Below, one piece after another: positions 36,136-48,374 of a stretch of 64,000 bases of DNA (its first letter is position 1; every line of letters starts with the position of its first letter). A program made the translations under genes and the position numbers. The DNA is from Rhabditoides inermis (lineage: Eukaryota > Nematoda > Chromadorea > Rhabditida > Rhabditidae), in assembly GCA_963966185.1 (NCBI GenBank), contig CAWZYM010000348.1, positions 629,501 to 693,500 of the forward strand. The letters are read 5' to 3'. The notes below the pieces were generated by a model. The model was not told the DNA's origin. It was given only the letters and a program-made list of their open reading frames with translations, and searched no databases.

Positions 36136-36179
36136 ATGTGCTTTTGTTGAATTTCATAGAAATTTCTTCTGTTTCTGAT

Positions 36180-36653
36180 TCCCAAGCTCTGTCGTTAATT
36201 TCTCTGCGCGCCCTGCCCGCCTGCCGAGAGAGAGAGAGCTAGCCAGAGCCAGAGAAAACAAAACAACGCAAACCCGGCGCGAATTAGACGCTGGCGGCGG
36301 CGAGGCGAACTACACTCAAAGTGCTAGTTTGAGAACACGCGCAGAAAACGCCGAGAGGGTACGCTTTTGGCAGAGAGTCAGCGTTACCGGACACGACATC
36401 CACCCACCCACCCACCCACACGCTGGCCTCTCACCTCAAGGGTGCGCGAGATCGCTCATAACTTCTTTCGGAGAAAAGATACAAAGATGCCATCAATTTG
36501 TGATATGGCCTACGGAACCGTGCAAATCTAACTAACATAAATTGGATGAGTGCGCATTCCTGCTAACATGATTTTTTGGACATCGCTTCTTGAAAGTTCT
36601 GGCGCGAGCCCTATCCTAAGCCAAAAGAGAGGGCGCTGCGCGCCCTCTCTAAT
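36180..36653. other. Non-coding segment ending in a GC hairpin
   Basis: No gene is seen. A run of four CCACC/CACCC units lies near 36402-36420. The segment ends in a perfect hairpin (AGAGAGGGCGC/GCGCCCTCTCT, about 36627-36650) followed directly by AATT, so the last bases read CTAA|T. That matches the CTRR|T form of the Helitron-like ends at 19681, 27305 and 30961. The 5' end of any such element is not evident. Confidence 0.4.
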
Positions 36654-37264
36654 TAAACAAGGCGATATATGATTGAATGATGTGTGGCGACAAGTTAACG
36701 AGATAATTAAAAAAAAAACGTATCACGAAAAAGTTTGTTTGGATAACAACTACAAGCAGTCAAAACACGGGTAAAGAGTATGAATTATGGAACAGTATTT
36801 ACTATAGTACCTTTTCGATTTGTCGCTTTCCTTTCACTGACAAACTGATATATGTAGCTGATTTTCACAAAAGTCACTAGTCAACTAAATTCACATCGAT
36901 TGGCAGGTATTTCTCTTATAAGTGAAAGAGTCGACATCGTAATCTATCGAAGCCAATCACTCGAAAAACGGAACTCACAGCGTTTTGACGTAGTATGGCT
37001 TTTTGAAGCGGTAGTCGGAAAGAGCGGTATCACTACAGCAGTGAGACAATTCACCTTCAGAGTGGACGAATACGTGCGAAACACGTTGTATAGACATGTT
37101 ACAAAACAAGAACAGAATGAACGCTTAACTGAATACGCTTAATGAATTATAATATATAGAGTTGTATGTTTCCTATGTTTTTACAAATATTTCGTCGCAA
37201 CTAAACGTTTAAAAAAGAATCACTTCACACAAGTTTTTTTTTAAACAACGAGGTAACATAACGT
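36654..37264. other. Intergenic, nothing supportable
   Basis: AT-rich. An 80-codon open frame (36900-37142, +) exists but has no motif, paralogue or splice support. Confidence 0.4.
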
Positions 37265-37265
37265 C

Positions 37266-37273
37266 AATTTATT
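37266..37273 (-). promoter_or_regulatory. Polyadenylation signal of the ABCA gene
   Basis: AATAAA on the - strand, about 70 bases past the ABCA stop codon at 37342-37344. Confidence 0.55.
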
Positions 37274-37341
37274 CCAGCTTTTCACCACCAATCATACGAG
37301 TTATTCGAAGTTAACGTTTAAGTTTAAAATGTTGTTTTAGT

Positions 37342-40300
37342 CTACTTGTGAGCCTCGGCCGCTTTGCGATGCGCTCCGGCGAGACACTGGAAAGTGTCTT
37401 CGAGAGATGCTTGCGAGAGACAGAAGTCGGCCACTCCCAGTGTCTTCTTCAATGCCAGCACCCGAGTGAACATCGCAGACCACTTGTCGCCATCTTGACG
37501 CGTGATCTACATTCCATGACTTTTTGTTTGTCAAATTGCAAGTATCGTACCTTGCACTGAACCTCACTGGTGTTAGAAGTGAGGAAAGATGTGTTCGCCT
37601 CGCCGAACTCGTTCTTGATACCAGTCATCACCTCGTTCTTTTTCTCGTCCGTACTCTCTTCGGAAGACAGGGTCATCGTCAGGCAGAAGTGCTTGCCGTA
37701 CCTCAAAGTCATCTCATCACCATTTGATTGTTTACATGCTGTTGATATTACTAGATTATTGTTCGTACGTTGCGCATGATTGTACGTTTTTGATGAATGT
37801 ACTATCTCGTGCACACCTGCTCTTGAGATGCTGCGCGGATCCGACGGCGATCATCTTTCCCTTGCTGAGCACAGCAATGCGACTGCACAGCGCCTCGCAC
37901 TCGCTCATAGAATGAGATGTGAGGAGGATGGCGGTGCCAGACGCGCGAATCGCCGACAGCAGGTCCCAGATCTCGCGGCGAGCCTTCGGGTCGATGCCGG
38001 CAGTGGGTTCGTCGAGGATGACCAGGTCCGCTTCGGACAGAATGGCGGCGGCCACGCTGAGACGCCGCCGCTGTCCGCCACTGCATCGGTTCACCTTCTT
38101 GTCCGCGTGCTTCTCCATTCCCACTTGCGACAACACGTCAGAAACGCGCTGATTCGCATCCCTAAACAACATGTTCTTTTCTACCGAGTGACAGTGTGTT
38201 ACTTGAATCCGTGGAGGAGCGCCAGAATTCGGAGGTTCTGCCGGCCAGTCAGATCCAACATCAGAGCATCAAACTGCGGACAGTAGCCGATCGGCTGCAA
38301 TGCGCAGCGTCTCACTCTGTGACGGCGCCCCCGATCGATAATCGGGTCAACGCGCAGTGGCACAGAGTGGCACAGAGGGCGCGCGATCGATACTGGCCTG
38401 TGCGACTCACCACTCGCTGTGTCACCTCGCGCCCGTTGACTGTCGCGTTGCCACTGCTAGCAAACTGCGTTCCTGTGATCACATTGAATGTCGACGTCTT
38501 GCCAGCGCCGTTCACTCCCAGAAGACCCAGACACTCGTTCGGCTTCACTCCAAACGTCAGGTGGTCGACCGCCGTGAAAGATCCATACGATTTGACCAGG
38601 CTTTTCACCTGAAAAATCTATGTAGAGTAACAGAGTGTCTACTATACCTTGAGAACATCGCCGTCTTCCTTTCCAATGTTTATCGAGGACTGTACCGTTC
38701 CGGAGGCGCCCATTTTTGTTGCCGTCTCGGCCGTTTTTGACTTGTTCACTTCGGTTGACATACTCTTCAAGTGGAATATTCAACTTGTCAGATGTTGCTC
38801 ACGCACTCTCGATCTGGTGACAGGCTCGTCCAGCTGCCCCATCACTCGCTCCCTCTCCCTCTGCACGTCGTCGTCTTCCTTATCGTCGTTCGCCTCATTC
38901 TAAATACAAACGACAATCGAGATACGCGGTTTTTTGTGTTGCTTACGTCTCCGTGTTTGTTTTTGTGAATCTTGTAGTAAATGGGATCACCGATCTTGCG
39001 AACAAACCAGAACCGAATCTGGAATATATGTAAAAGATATAAAGTCTTAAAGTCATTCATAGCACAGAGCCTCACCGTGCGGAACTGCATCATGACGAAA
39101 ATGATGGTCATGTAGATGGAAGAAACGATCATTATCACAAACGTGGGCACTAAATCATAAAAATCAGCTAGTTCGGGAATATTTCAATTCCTATGTTTTT
39201 TGATACCATATTGTTACAGTGTAACTTTCCCCAATTCACTGAGGGCCGGTCCTAACATCGCGTTGCAATTGCAAGAAATCTTGCAAATACAAGAATTCTT
39301 GCAATGTAACGTTGTAAACGCAAAGATTCTTGCATTGCAACTTGACATGTCAAGATTTCCTGCAAATGCAAAGGATTGCATGCACCTCAAACTTGACATG
39401 TCAAGATTTCCTGCAAATGCAAAGGATTGCATGCACCTCAAACTTGGGAACCGAGTCCACATCACTGTCGCGCAGGTGCGCGCGTTTAACATATCATCGC
39501 GCAGCATGCGAGACCATACGGGTTTGTTATATTGATAGACTTATCGATAAATGACGATGTCTCTCGATAGCCCTCATCCGAATGTATCAAGCACAATCAT
39601 TGTTTTGCCATCAGTGTCTTCCGTTCGCGATTCTTTCTAGAGTTACAAGATGTCTTGCAATCGCAAGAATTCTTGCAAACGCAAGATTTCTCGCAAATGC
39701 AACGCGATGTTAGGACCGGCCCACTGAGTTTTGTAACTTTGTGTACCATCACTACTACGAAATTCATTGGCGATTGGCGCAGTGCGCGCAATGTGACTCA
39801 CGCATGTTCTGTCGTTCATCAAGTTCATGAAACTGTTGTTGTCCTCGCCCATTCAGCATCCCCATCACTTTTTGGACGAGTGCTCTATCATGTCTCCAGA
39901 TGTCCAAGAAACCATCGCACAGTCCGAACGGAGGGACAATGATCCGCGCAATGTAATTGGGCGAAGGCTGAACACACGTGATTGGTCTCTACAACCATCG
40001 CACGTTACTCACGAAAAAATCGCCATCTCGAACGCGGGTCAACATCATCAAGACAGCAATCAACGTGCCTACCAGCGCTTGCCAGAGAAAGACGGCCAAA
40101 TTGCCCTGAACAGTTGTGGTGAATTGAGAAGGTGTGACACTTTAACGAACCCTAGCCGGGGAATGGAACAGGAAAGACGCTGCGTATATGAACGGCGCGG
40201 CTGCTGCAAAGTACAGCAAGCAAAGCGCGGCGACTCTGAAAGAGAACAGTTCTTCGTGCCACCATTGGTTTCGCGTACTCGATAAAGTAGGCGGGATACA

Positions 40301-43300
40301 AATCTATCAGCTTGATTTCCACAACAGTGGCCACGGCGACAACGAAATATATGAAAAAGTCGTAGATGAGCAGTCCGCCCCACAACACGAGTGGAGACAC
40401 GCCGGTGAGCCATTGCTGAAGTCTCGTGGTCATAAGCATAGAGCCGATGTCGACTCACCTGGTGACGGAATCCGCCCACGCGCTCATCGACCAGAAACAC
40501 GACGAATGGTGACGACACCATGACACAGACAACGTACACGATGATTCCCAGCTCCATAGCTGAATCGCGCACACGTTAGACCAACGTAGTTGTCGATCAA
40601 GCACTCACGATACTGTGCACTGCTGGAAGCACTGTCGATGCCCAAACCTTGTTCATCGAAGGCTCGCATCACTTGGCGGAACGACGTCGAAATTGAGCCT
40701 GAAGAAAAGAAAACAGTTAGGTTAGGAAGATGGTGTGGACATCCAACCTGATCCCAGCCTAGCATTTGCCAATACGTTCAGTGCGACTGGTATCGATACG
40801 GGCGACTTAATTGAGGGTTTCTGGTCACTTTTCGACACATGAGGCTACTCACATTTTCGTTGAAGTAAATGATGATGTCCGTCGATTTCACGTCAAATGC
40901 GAACGCCATTACGGGCAGACGCTGCAAGGTGTGCGTGTTCTTTCATAGTCACTAGACCACTCCAGAAATGGTGAACAATGCGCAGCTTTACACAAAAAAA
41001 CTGTATACAGGTTTACTTTTCCGCGCTCCAACAAGTATGCCGTGAAGTTGTTTGCAGCGTCAATTTTCGAAAGTCCACCGGAAAGCGATGCGAACTCGGG
41101 TCCAGTAAAGTGGACGGGTGTGTGGATCGTTTCCTCGAACAGATTCTGGTGGTAGGCAGTGCCTGAAAGAAGGCGATGAGCGGCACTCTGTTGACCACAC
41201 ACCCAGAGACGGCTGGTTCTTCATCGCCAAGTCCTTGGCAGTCGCACTTAAACTTTCCGACAGGGCGTAGCCGACTATGAGCACAAGTGGCACAACGATC
41301 TGTGACGCAACAATCAAATCCGTCTCCTCAAAAAGCTGACACCTGGAAGAAAAACTGTCCAAAGTGACAGAGGAAGTAGTAGAAGCGCTTGAGAAGCATG
41401 GCATAGAGTTGCGCCATCCAGAGAGTTGCTCCCGTCCGCCGATCGGCTGTAAATAAATATGATTTTTATAATACTTAAATACCTGAAAATCTTATAGTAC
41501 CGTAATATTGTATATTAGGATAAATCCTTTTTGAAAATGATTCCGCTCGCTTTTTAAACTCTGGCTGATTTTCATCCTTCTCCTTCACTTTTCCGTGTTC
41601 TTTTCTTCACCCAAATGATAAATACTAACCAGTTTTCTGAATAATGATCGGTTCTTTCGGCTCGTCTTTTGTGTGGTCGATACCGTCAATCCTGAACAAA
41701 TATATCAGTATGAGAAGTGCGAATAATTCTTACTTTAAGAAGATCTGCTCGAGACTGTTGAGCGAGAGTCCGAAGCTACTGATGTTCATTGCTCCCGCGT
41801 TTGCTTCAATGTAGCCGAGCATGTGGGGGAACCTGATATGTTAATGTGTCTGTCTGTCCCTGCAATGTCTCACTCACTTGTCGACCATATCCTGGGGAAG
41901 GGTAACTTCGAATTGTTTTCCGTGCATCGTCGGATCGAGAGTGGCAGTTGCAACGTAGTTCGTCTTGATGTACTCACTGAACTCCACATATCAGTATTGT
42001 ACCGATCTTTACGACTCACAATGTCTTCTCCGCACACGCATGGACGTCAACCTCATCGGAAGCCACGACGTTGAGAATGTATCCCGAGCCGAATCTCTTC
42101 TTGAGGAAGTCGATAGTGCCGTATGCTTGCAGCCTGCCACGAGCCATTATAGCGACCCGATCGCCGAGCACTTCAGCTTCGTCCATGTAGTGGGTGGTGA
42201 GAAGGATGGTCCTGTGCTTCTTCTCCTCGGCCAGAAGAGCTTCGATCTCCTGTCTCGCCGTCGGATCCATGCCAGCTGTCGGCTCGTCGAGCAAAATCAC
42301 CTTGCTGCCTCCAACCAGTGCCATCGCAGTGCACAACTTGCGCTTCATTCCACCCGACAACTTGGCCGCTTGCTAAAACAGTGTGGTTCTTCTATATTCC
42401 TTTCTCAAATCACCGTGTTTTTCTTATCTTCAAGGTTGACTTTCTTCATTATCGTATCACAGTCGGTTCTCATGTTCGAAGAATCAGCGCCCTTGAGCTG
42501 ATGGAAGAACTTGAGATGATCGTTCACTGTGAGCTTGTTGAAGATGGCATTCTGCTGGGGACAGAAACCAATATTCTCCTGACACTTGGAGAGCTGAGAA
42601 CGGATGTTGTGACTGAAATCATCCACTGTTCGCGTTCATGTTAGATCGGGATGAACTGACCCGCAAATGAGGACTTCTCCCTCCGTCGGCGGTGTCTCGC
42701 CGCTGATCACAGAAAACGTGGTCGTCTTGCCGGCTCCGTTGTGACCCAGCAGAATGGTCACCTGAAAGTTGACAAGGTACCATTTGTTTTTGTTGTCGGA
42801 CTCACTCCTCCTTCATAGATGTCAATGTCCATGCCTTTCACTGCACGCTCGCCGTTCGACCAAATCTAAATTAGTGACAGTGGGACTTTTCGATAGCTCT
42901 AGTTAGCTCCAACCTTAACTAATCCTTGGATGGATATATCGGCTGGCTTGTTCGCTTTCGCCATATTTTCATCGATCACCGGTGTATGCGCTTCGTCAAC
43001 CTATAAAAAATCAGAAAGTATACCAAATTTCCTTAACTTTTTCGTTTTTGTTTTTAGAGCAGAGATACTTGAGCTTGGAAAACGGATTGTCCGTAGAAGT
43101 TTTGACGGAATCGATCAACAACATCAGTGCACCCATCCATAGAACATCAAACATCTGAAGAGTTTCTCGTTTCACTGCATACACATACAAACTACAATAT
43201 CCTACCATCATCATAATGGCACTTCCGAGGGAGAAGTACTCCGAGCTTTGATCAAACATATTTGACCAGCCGATGTCTAAAAATAGCATTTTGTTTTATT

Positions 43301-46120
43301 TTATGAACGACGTCGTTTTATGACAGGGCACCTTCATAAACGGCTTTCTCGTATATTTCGAAAATATAACCGAGTGCTTGACACATGTTGAGTGAGAGAA
43401 GATGGCAGTAGAGCACCTGCGATCGACCGGGAAGAAACTCTCCCAGTGCATTCATAGACGACAAAAGAATCCAGAGAATGGCGCTCACTGAAACAACATT
43501 CTGTTTTTTTCGTTCGTCAAGGCAAAACGATGATCGTGTTCCGATAACCATAACCGGAAAACTATATACCTTTAATAGCGTTTCCACTTTTCAGGAAGGT
43601 TGACAGCATGCCAGCAAAAACAACGGCTCCGAACGAGTAGATGAAACATATGAGCATCATGATAGACATCGGAATGTTCTGAAAGCAATGATTGGTCAAA
43701 TTTCAACAACTTTGCAACCTACATCGGCAATTTTTGCAATGTAAAATCCAAAGAGTATGACAAAGATGATGATTTTCAAGAGCGCCATGACTATGTGGCC
43801 GGTGAACCACACATAGCGAGATAGGCCCATCACACCGAGAAAACTCTGCAAAAGTGCCCATAGGTTCCCATTTTTGTAGACGAAAACACCTTCATTCCAC
43901 TCTCATTCTCGCTTGCCATGGTGGATGCGGTGTGTAGAATGGCAGGCAAAAGCATGATACCCCACCAGATCGAAAGATACTGTAATCGATTACAGGTGCT
44001 CAAGAGAACATAGTGGACTGCTGCATCATTATCACCTTGGTGATCATACTGGTGATCGGATTGACCGGAGTGTGGGCGGCAATCGGAAAGCGTTGTAGCA
44101 GCAGGCGAGCCGACTGCGAGGAGCCGGAGACGTGCTATAAGCAAAATGTAGCTCGCTGATTGAAACTAGCAGTTTCCCATCAACAATGATGTGCGTGTTG
44201 TGACCGGCTTAGCTGTTTTTTATCAGCGTAGACTGGAGAAACAGAATGAGCTCACCAGCTTCACATGTACACACACTGACGTTTTCATATCACGAACATG
44301 CTATGATATCTGCTTTCGTTTGCTCAGGGTACAACAATGTGTCATAGCAAACATACCTCTATGAAGATCGAATCGATAGCCGCCTGAAGAGACACTGCCC
44401 CAGATTTCCAGAACTCACTACTCGTCCAGCTAAAACAAAACTGTCGATTGCAACTGCAATGCTATCCGTACTTTCGATATCCATACGATCCTCTCGGTGG
44501 GTAGATGTGGTTGGCGCCTCGCGTGGCCGTCTGCATTCCGAAGTCTTTCGACTGCCACTTGGTTCGGAAGCCAAGATTGGTCTTGGCAAATATCGTGTAC
44601 GCGAGTCGTTTCGTCTGCGCATTCACGGTGCCAAACGAAATCCCGGCCGCGTGAGTCCTTACAAAACAAGTTCACTCGTCTCCGCGCAGAGAGAAACGTA
44701 CCAGAAATTTTTACTGATTTCCGCCTTCATCAATGCGTCGTTGCTGAACTTTTCAAAGATTGCCTCGTGAACAACATTGTCTTTTGTTCCGGAAAACCTC
44801 TGAGCGAGTTTGGTCAAGAGCTGGGTCACCACGGCGGCATCGCTTTCCGGGACGTCCTAAAATGATGACGATATTCAAATTCTCAAATTCCCTTTTTTCG
44901 ACAGACATGCACATGAAATTTCGAAAGAGTCGCCACTCACACGTAGCCAATGGTGAAGTTGTTTGTTTGTCGTACTGTTCCGTTGGTGATCCCGTTTTGT
45001 CGAGCGTCCAGAGAGTATTTCCATATCTCAGGCAAGTGATCAGTGGCGTCTACCAGGCTGGCTCGCAGTTGCAGCGGCAGAAAGTGTGCCGCTGGCTCCG
45101 ATTCGCTAGTCATGTCGAAACTCTAAAAGCGTTGGCAGTCTCTCCGAAATTTGTTTTTTTCGAAGTAGTTCAAAATGGTTAAAAGGCGTTGGCAAGTCGC
45201 TTGAAGTGGTTGGTGGATGTTTTGAAGCGAATAGTTAGAAGGCACGTTCTTCAATAGCGTTTCGTAAGGCATTTCAGAGAGGATTAAGTTGACTTGACGT
45301 ATTGCTGTAGTTTTTATTGTGCTATTCAAGGCACATGAGCGAGGCGTGTTTTGATACACGAAAATTAGAATCGGCGCGAAGCGCCGATCGTTTTGGGTTT
45401 TCAAAGCGGTTTGCATGTAGACTACTGTAAACAACAGCTCTTTTTTGGAGCAACTCGAAAATCAGCCTCTGAACGGAGTTACAGTCATTTATTACGTTTA
45501 CTATAGATATTAATTATTTTTTACAAGTTGTATACTTTTCACTGTAGATCCGCATACGAACTTTATTCTAACTAGACATTCTTATTAGAATGTTTTCCGT
45601 TTGTGTATTCTCGCAATCACGCCCATATCATAAATAAGAACGGAATGATGATGGTTACTCTATTGCATCAATCGACATCTCACCGACCTTATCAATGTTT
45701 ATAATCAGCGATCAATCGATATACCTAATCAGTGATCAATCGATATCTAGCCAGAAGACACACCGTCATCGTGGATTCTCATTGCTACTTTTCTATGTAA
45801 AACCATAACATCTAGTACTTTAGTGTCTCTCCTCCTATGTCATTGTTCACAGGTTTTATATTTGAAGCATCCTTGTGGTGTAATAAAGTGTTTCCACCAG
45901 CCAGCACTCACGCCCATGAAGAAGAAGGGGATGATGAATAGAATGGGCAGGAGAATCTCCACAGCCGTCCACACCTTCGAGCGCCACATCAGAACCAGGT
46001 CCTAGAACGAAGAACCCTGAGCAGGCGGAAACACGAGAGAGAGGAGCAGCGAAAGAGTGGCGAGTGACGGCGTACCTTCTTGAAGAGTAGCCATAGGTGC
46101 CGCGCGGTGCGGCAGCCCAT
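37342..46120 (-). CDS. ABCA-subfamily full ABC transporter
   Basis: Exon 1 (about 46076-46120) is [15 protein letters not shown]. Exon 2 (about 45912-46000) is [20 protein letters not shown] plus a membrane segment, the usual ABCA start. A large extracellular loop follows (exons near 44940-45110, 44730-44858 and 44470-44650). Membrane segments of domain 1 lie at 43200-44020. Nucleotide-binding domain 1 has Walker A GHNGAGKT (about 42740), a Q-loop [11 protein letters not shown], the signature LSGGMKRKL and Walker [13 protein letters not shown] with LLTTHYM (42016-42360). Membrane domain 2 lies at about 39070-41400. Domain 2 has Walker A GVNGAGKT (about 38500), CPQFDAL (about 38270), signature [10 protein letters not shown], Walker [13 protein letters not shown] and LLTSHSM (37810-38110). 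The C-terminus is [17 protein letters not shown], stop 37342-37344. All ATPase motifs look intact. ABCA proteins move lipids or related substrates across membranes; the substrate here cannot be told. Confidence 0.88.
39244..39721. mobile_element. Small TIR element (MITE) in an ABCA intron
   Basis: Terminal inverted repeats GGCCGGTCCTAACATCGCGT and its complement bound a 478-base element. A 7-base direct repeat CACTGAG flanks it (39237-39243 and 39722-39728). The interior is rich in CTTGCAA/TTGCAAG words in both orientations and contains a direct duplication of about 51 bases (39342-39444). A 7-base duplication fits neither hAT (8) nor Harbinger (3) cleanly, so the superfamily is open. Confidence 0.8.
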
Positions 46121-46950
46121 CGCTGACGGGAGAGGAGGGGAAATGACGGGTGGGAAGAGCGACCGGACGGGTGGGCGAAATGAACCTGCCACACAACAAC
46201 AACAACAACAACACACCAACAACAACAAACAAGTCTGCAGAGAGTAGGAAAATGACGAACAAAGTCGAAGGTATGCAAATGCACTTTGAGAACAATGAGC
46301 GACCAATACCAGAGACACGTTTTCAAAACGTACAAGCGAAAACAACTAAGACTCTTTTCAGGCGCTGGCAACAAGTGGTTTCGATCAGCGATCGTCTTGG
46401 GTCTGAGTGATGTATTGAAACCTGAAGTGACTCACACAAGGACACAAGTGACTAACTGAAACATTGGTGTTTTTTCTCGCGGAGCTCTTTTTTGGTGAAT
46501 TCAACAGGTTCTAGTTCTTATTCGGGATTTTCTATGCCGCTGGCCGCTGCTCATGAACAGTACCGCCGCATATTCATTTACTTGAATACTTGGATGCTCT
46601 TTCAGCTTGCAAGCGCGGAGCGCATCTTTCGCCACAGTGAACGGCAGTCGCCCACTGCTTGTAGTCGTTCCTGCGCCCATAGAACAGTTTTGTATTAATA
46701 AAACAACTTGTGAGGATGAACTTTGTGAAGAATCTTCTCGGGTACAGAGTGGGAGTCGGGTCGCGTGGAAAGCGGGGTGTTCTGGTTTCAGGCAAAACAA
46801 CTTGTGAACATCTACAATGTGTGCTTGTTATGCGGCAAAAAAATTGATGGCAGCCGGAATCGAAGCCGCGCAAACAATCATCGACCACCCTAGCCACAAG
46901 GCCAGAGAGACAGGTTGAATGCGATTCTCCGAATGGCGTGAGATATGCGG
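44337..46950. repeat. 2.6-kb segmental duplication, copy 1 (within ABCA)
   Basis: This segment is nearly identical to 57441-60054. It spans the promoter side, exons 1 to about 5 and the introns of ABCA. It is the resident copy, because the gene continues leftward from it without a break. Confidence 0.93.
46840..46916 (-). repeat. tRNA-like relic upstream of ABCA
   Basis: On the - strand there is an A-box-like TTGTGGCTAGGGTGGTC and a B-box-like GGCTTCGATTCCGG, followed by a run of seven T. The arms do not pair as a proper acceptor stem, so this is a pseudo-tRNA or SINE head rather than a tRNA gene. A second copy lies at 59944-60020 in the duplication. Confidence 0.4.
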
Positions 46951-48330
46951 GAGAGAGACTTGACCATCATTGCTCACAGTGTATAGCCTTGCATTCGCAC
47001 GCATCCCGCCTCTCCCCACTCGGACACCATCCGGTCGCAGTAATGCAGGTAGACCTCGATAGACAGGCCAGGTCGGAGTTGAAGCACTTTGCAATCTAAT
47101 TGAGGAGACGCGGGAATCAACGTATCAACAAAAACACCATCGGCTGCACATATGTGAGTTAAATTAGGGCAACCTCTTCTTAAAACTTTTCCTTGGTTTT
47201 TTTTAATATAAATCTGATGACCATTGTACGGGAAAAGCGGAATTAGTTAGTAGAAAGTCATACTTATGCGAGAGAGATGTACTTATGAAAGTTTGGTTTC
47301 GAATCACATAGGTATGTAGCTGAATATTTATATGATTTGAAATCATTTAGGTAGCTTTTATATAGCTGTATTATTATTATTTTTGTTGTTATTATCGTAC
47401 GATAATCATTGTACCTTCAGCAGCAGATTGGCAGTCAGCTGTTTGCTTGGTGGTAACTCATATTTTTTTTAGCTTTTTCAAATATTTTTTATGCAGCATC
47501 TATAGAGCATTCCCCATTTTCATCGTATGGCATCATCGCCGGAGGACACGACGAGAAATTAAATCGATATCATTTTTCGGTTTTGTCCTTTATTACTGTA
47601 AGTATAATGAACATTTTTCGAAATCGAAAAAAAAGCGTTTTTTTAAGAGATCTTGTAAACGACATATTCAAGTATCAGCCCTCTAGCTCAAAGAAGTTAT
47701 AAATAAACAAAACAGTTTACACTACTGGAATACGCTGTTTTAGGCTCTGTTTGTTTGTTTGTTTATCAGCCTGATTCCGACATGTACATACAATGGTAGC
47801 ATGATGGGTTATCTGGAAGCACACACATAATCCTACAGTAAGGTATTGGGGCTCCTTGGCTGGAACAGTGCGGCGCGAGTCCTGACTGTTTATGGTAGAT
47901 GGGCGTGAACATCGCGAAGTGGCCTGTTCCGGATGCGAGGCGTGGTAGAAGATCATGAAAGACTGCCGCCGCCGATGGTAGGGCTCTCAGAGAGAAGAGA
48001 GTGGGTTCACGCGGCCCACCGGAAGGTAGTGGCATTCAGTAGAACAATTGCCCGCGAGGGAATCGAACCAGCGACCGTTCCGTTCAGCAGTGTCGAAATT
48101 TTCACTAAAAAGCTTTTGTGAAAAACACAAACGACTTTTTCAAAAACGACACAAGCGACACTTTTCCGAACGCGGAGTTATTTCCAAGACAAATCCTTTC
48201 TTGGGCGCAAAACTAATTAACCATTCGAATGAATTCATTTGCATGCGCTAATTTGCACGCGTAATATGACCGCCAAGCGAAAATACACCTCTGCCGAATG
48301 AACTTGGACAGGCGCTATGTCATCGAAAGG
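46951..48330. repeat. Dispersed repeat family D, copy 2 (uninterrupted by the MITE)
   Basis: Aligns in order with 12215-14915. It has a single TTA at 47740-47742 where copy 1 carries the 1,062-bp MITE. SINE family B lies at about 47743-48085 in the minus orientation. Confidence 0.8.
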
Positions 48331-48374
48331 TGTGTGGGAAATATTCGGAAAGGGAACTGCCGTACTACCATTTT

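Noticed and set aside
36900..37142. 80-codon + strand frame upstream of the ABCA 3' end
   Set aside because: No motif, no start context, no splice or paralogue support.
45823..46005. + strand 60-codon frame across ABCA exon 2
   Set aside because: Shadow of the - strand transporter exon, which has the expected ABCA N-terminal membrane segment.
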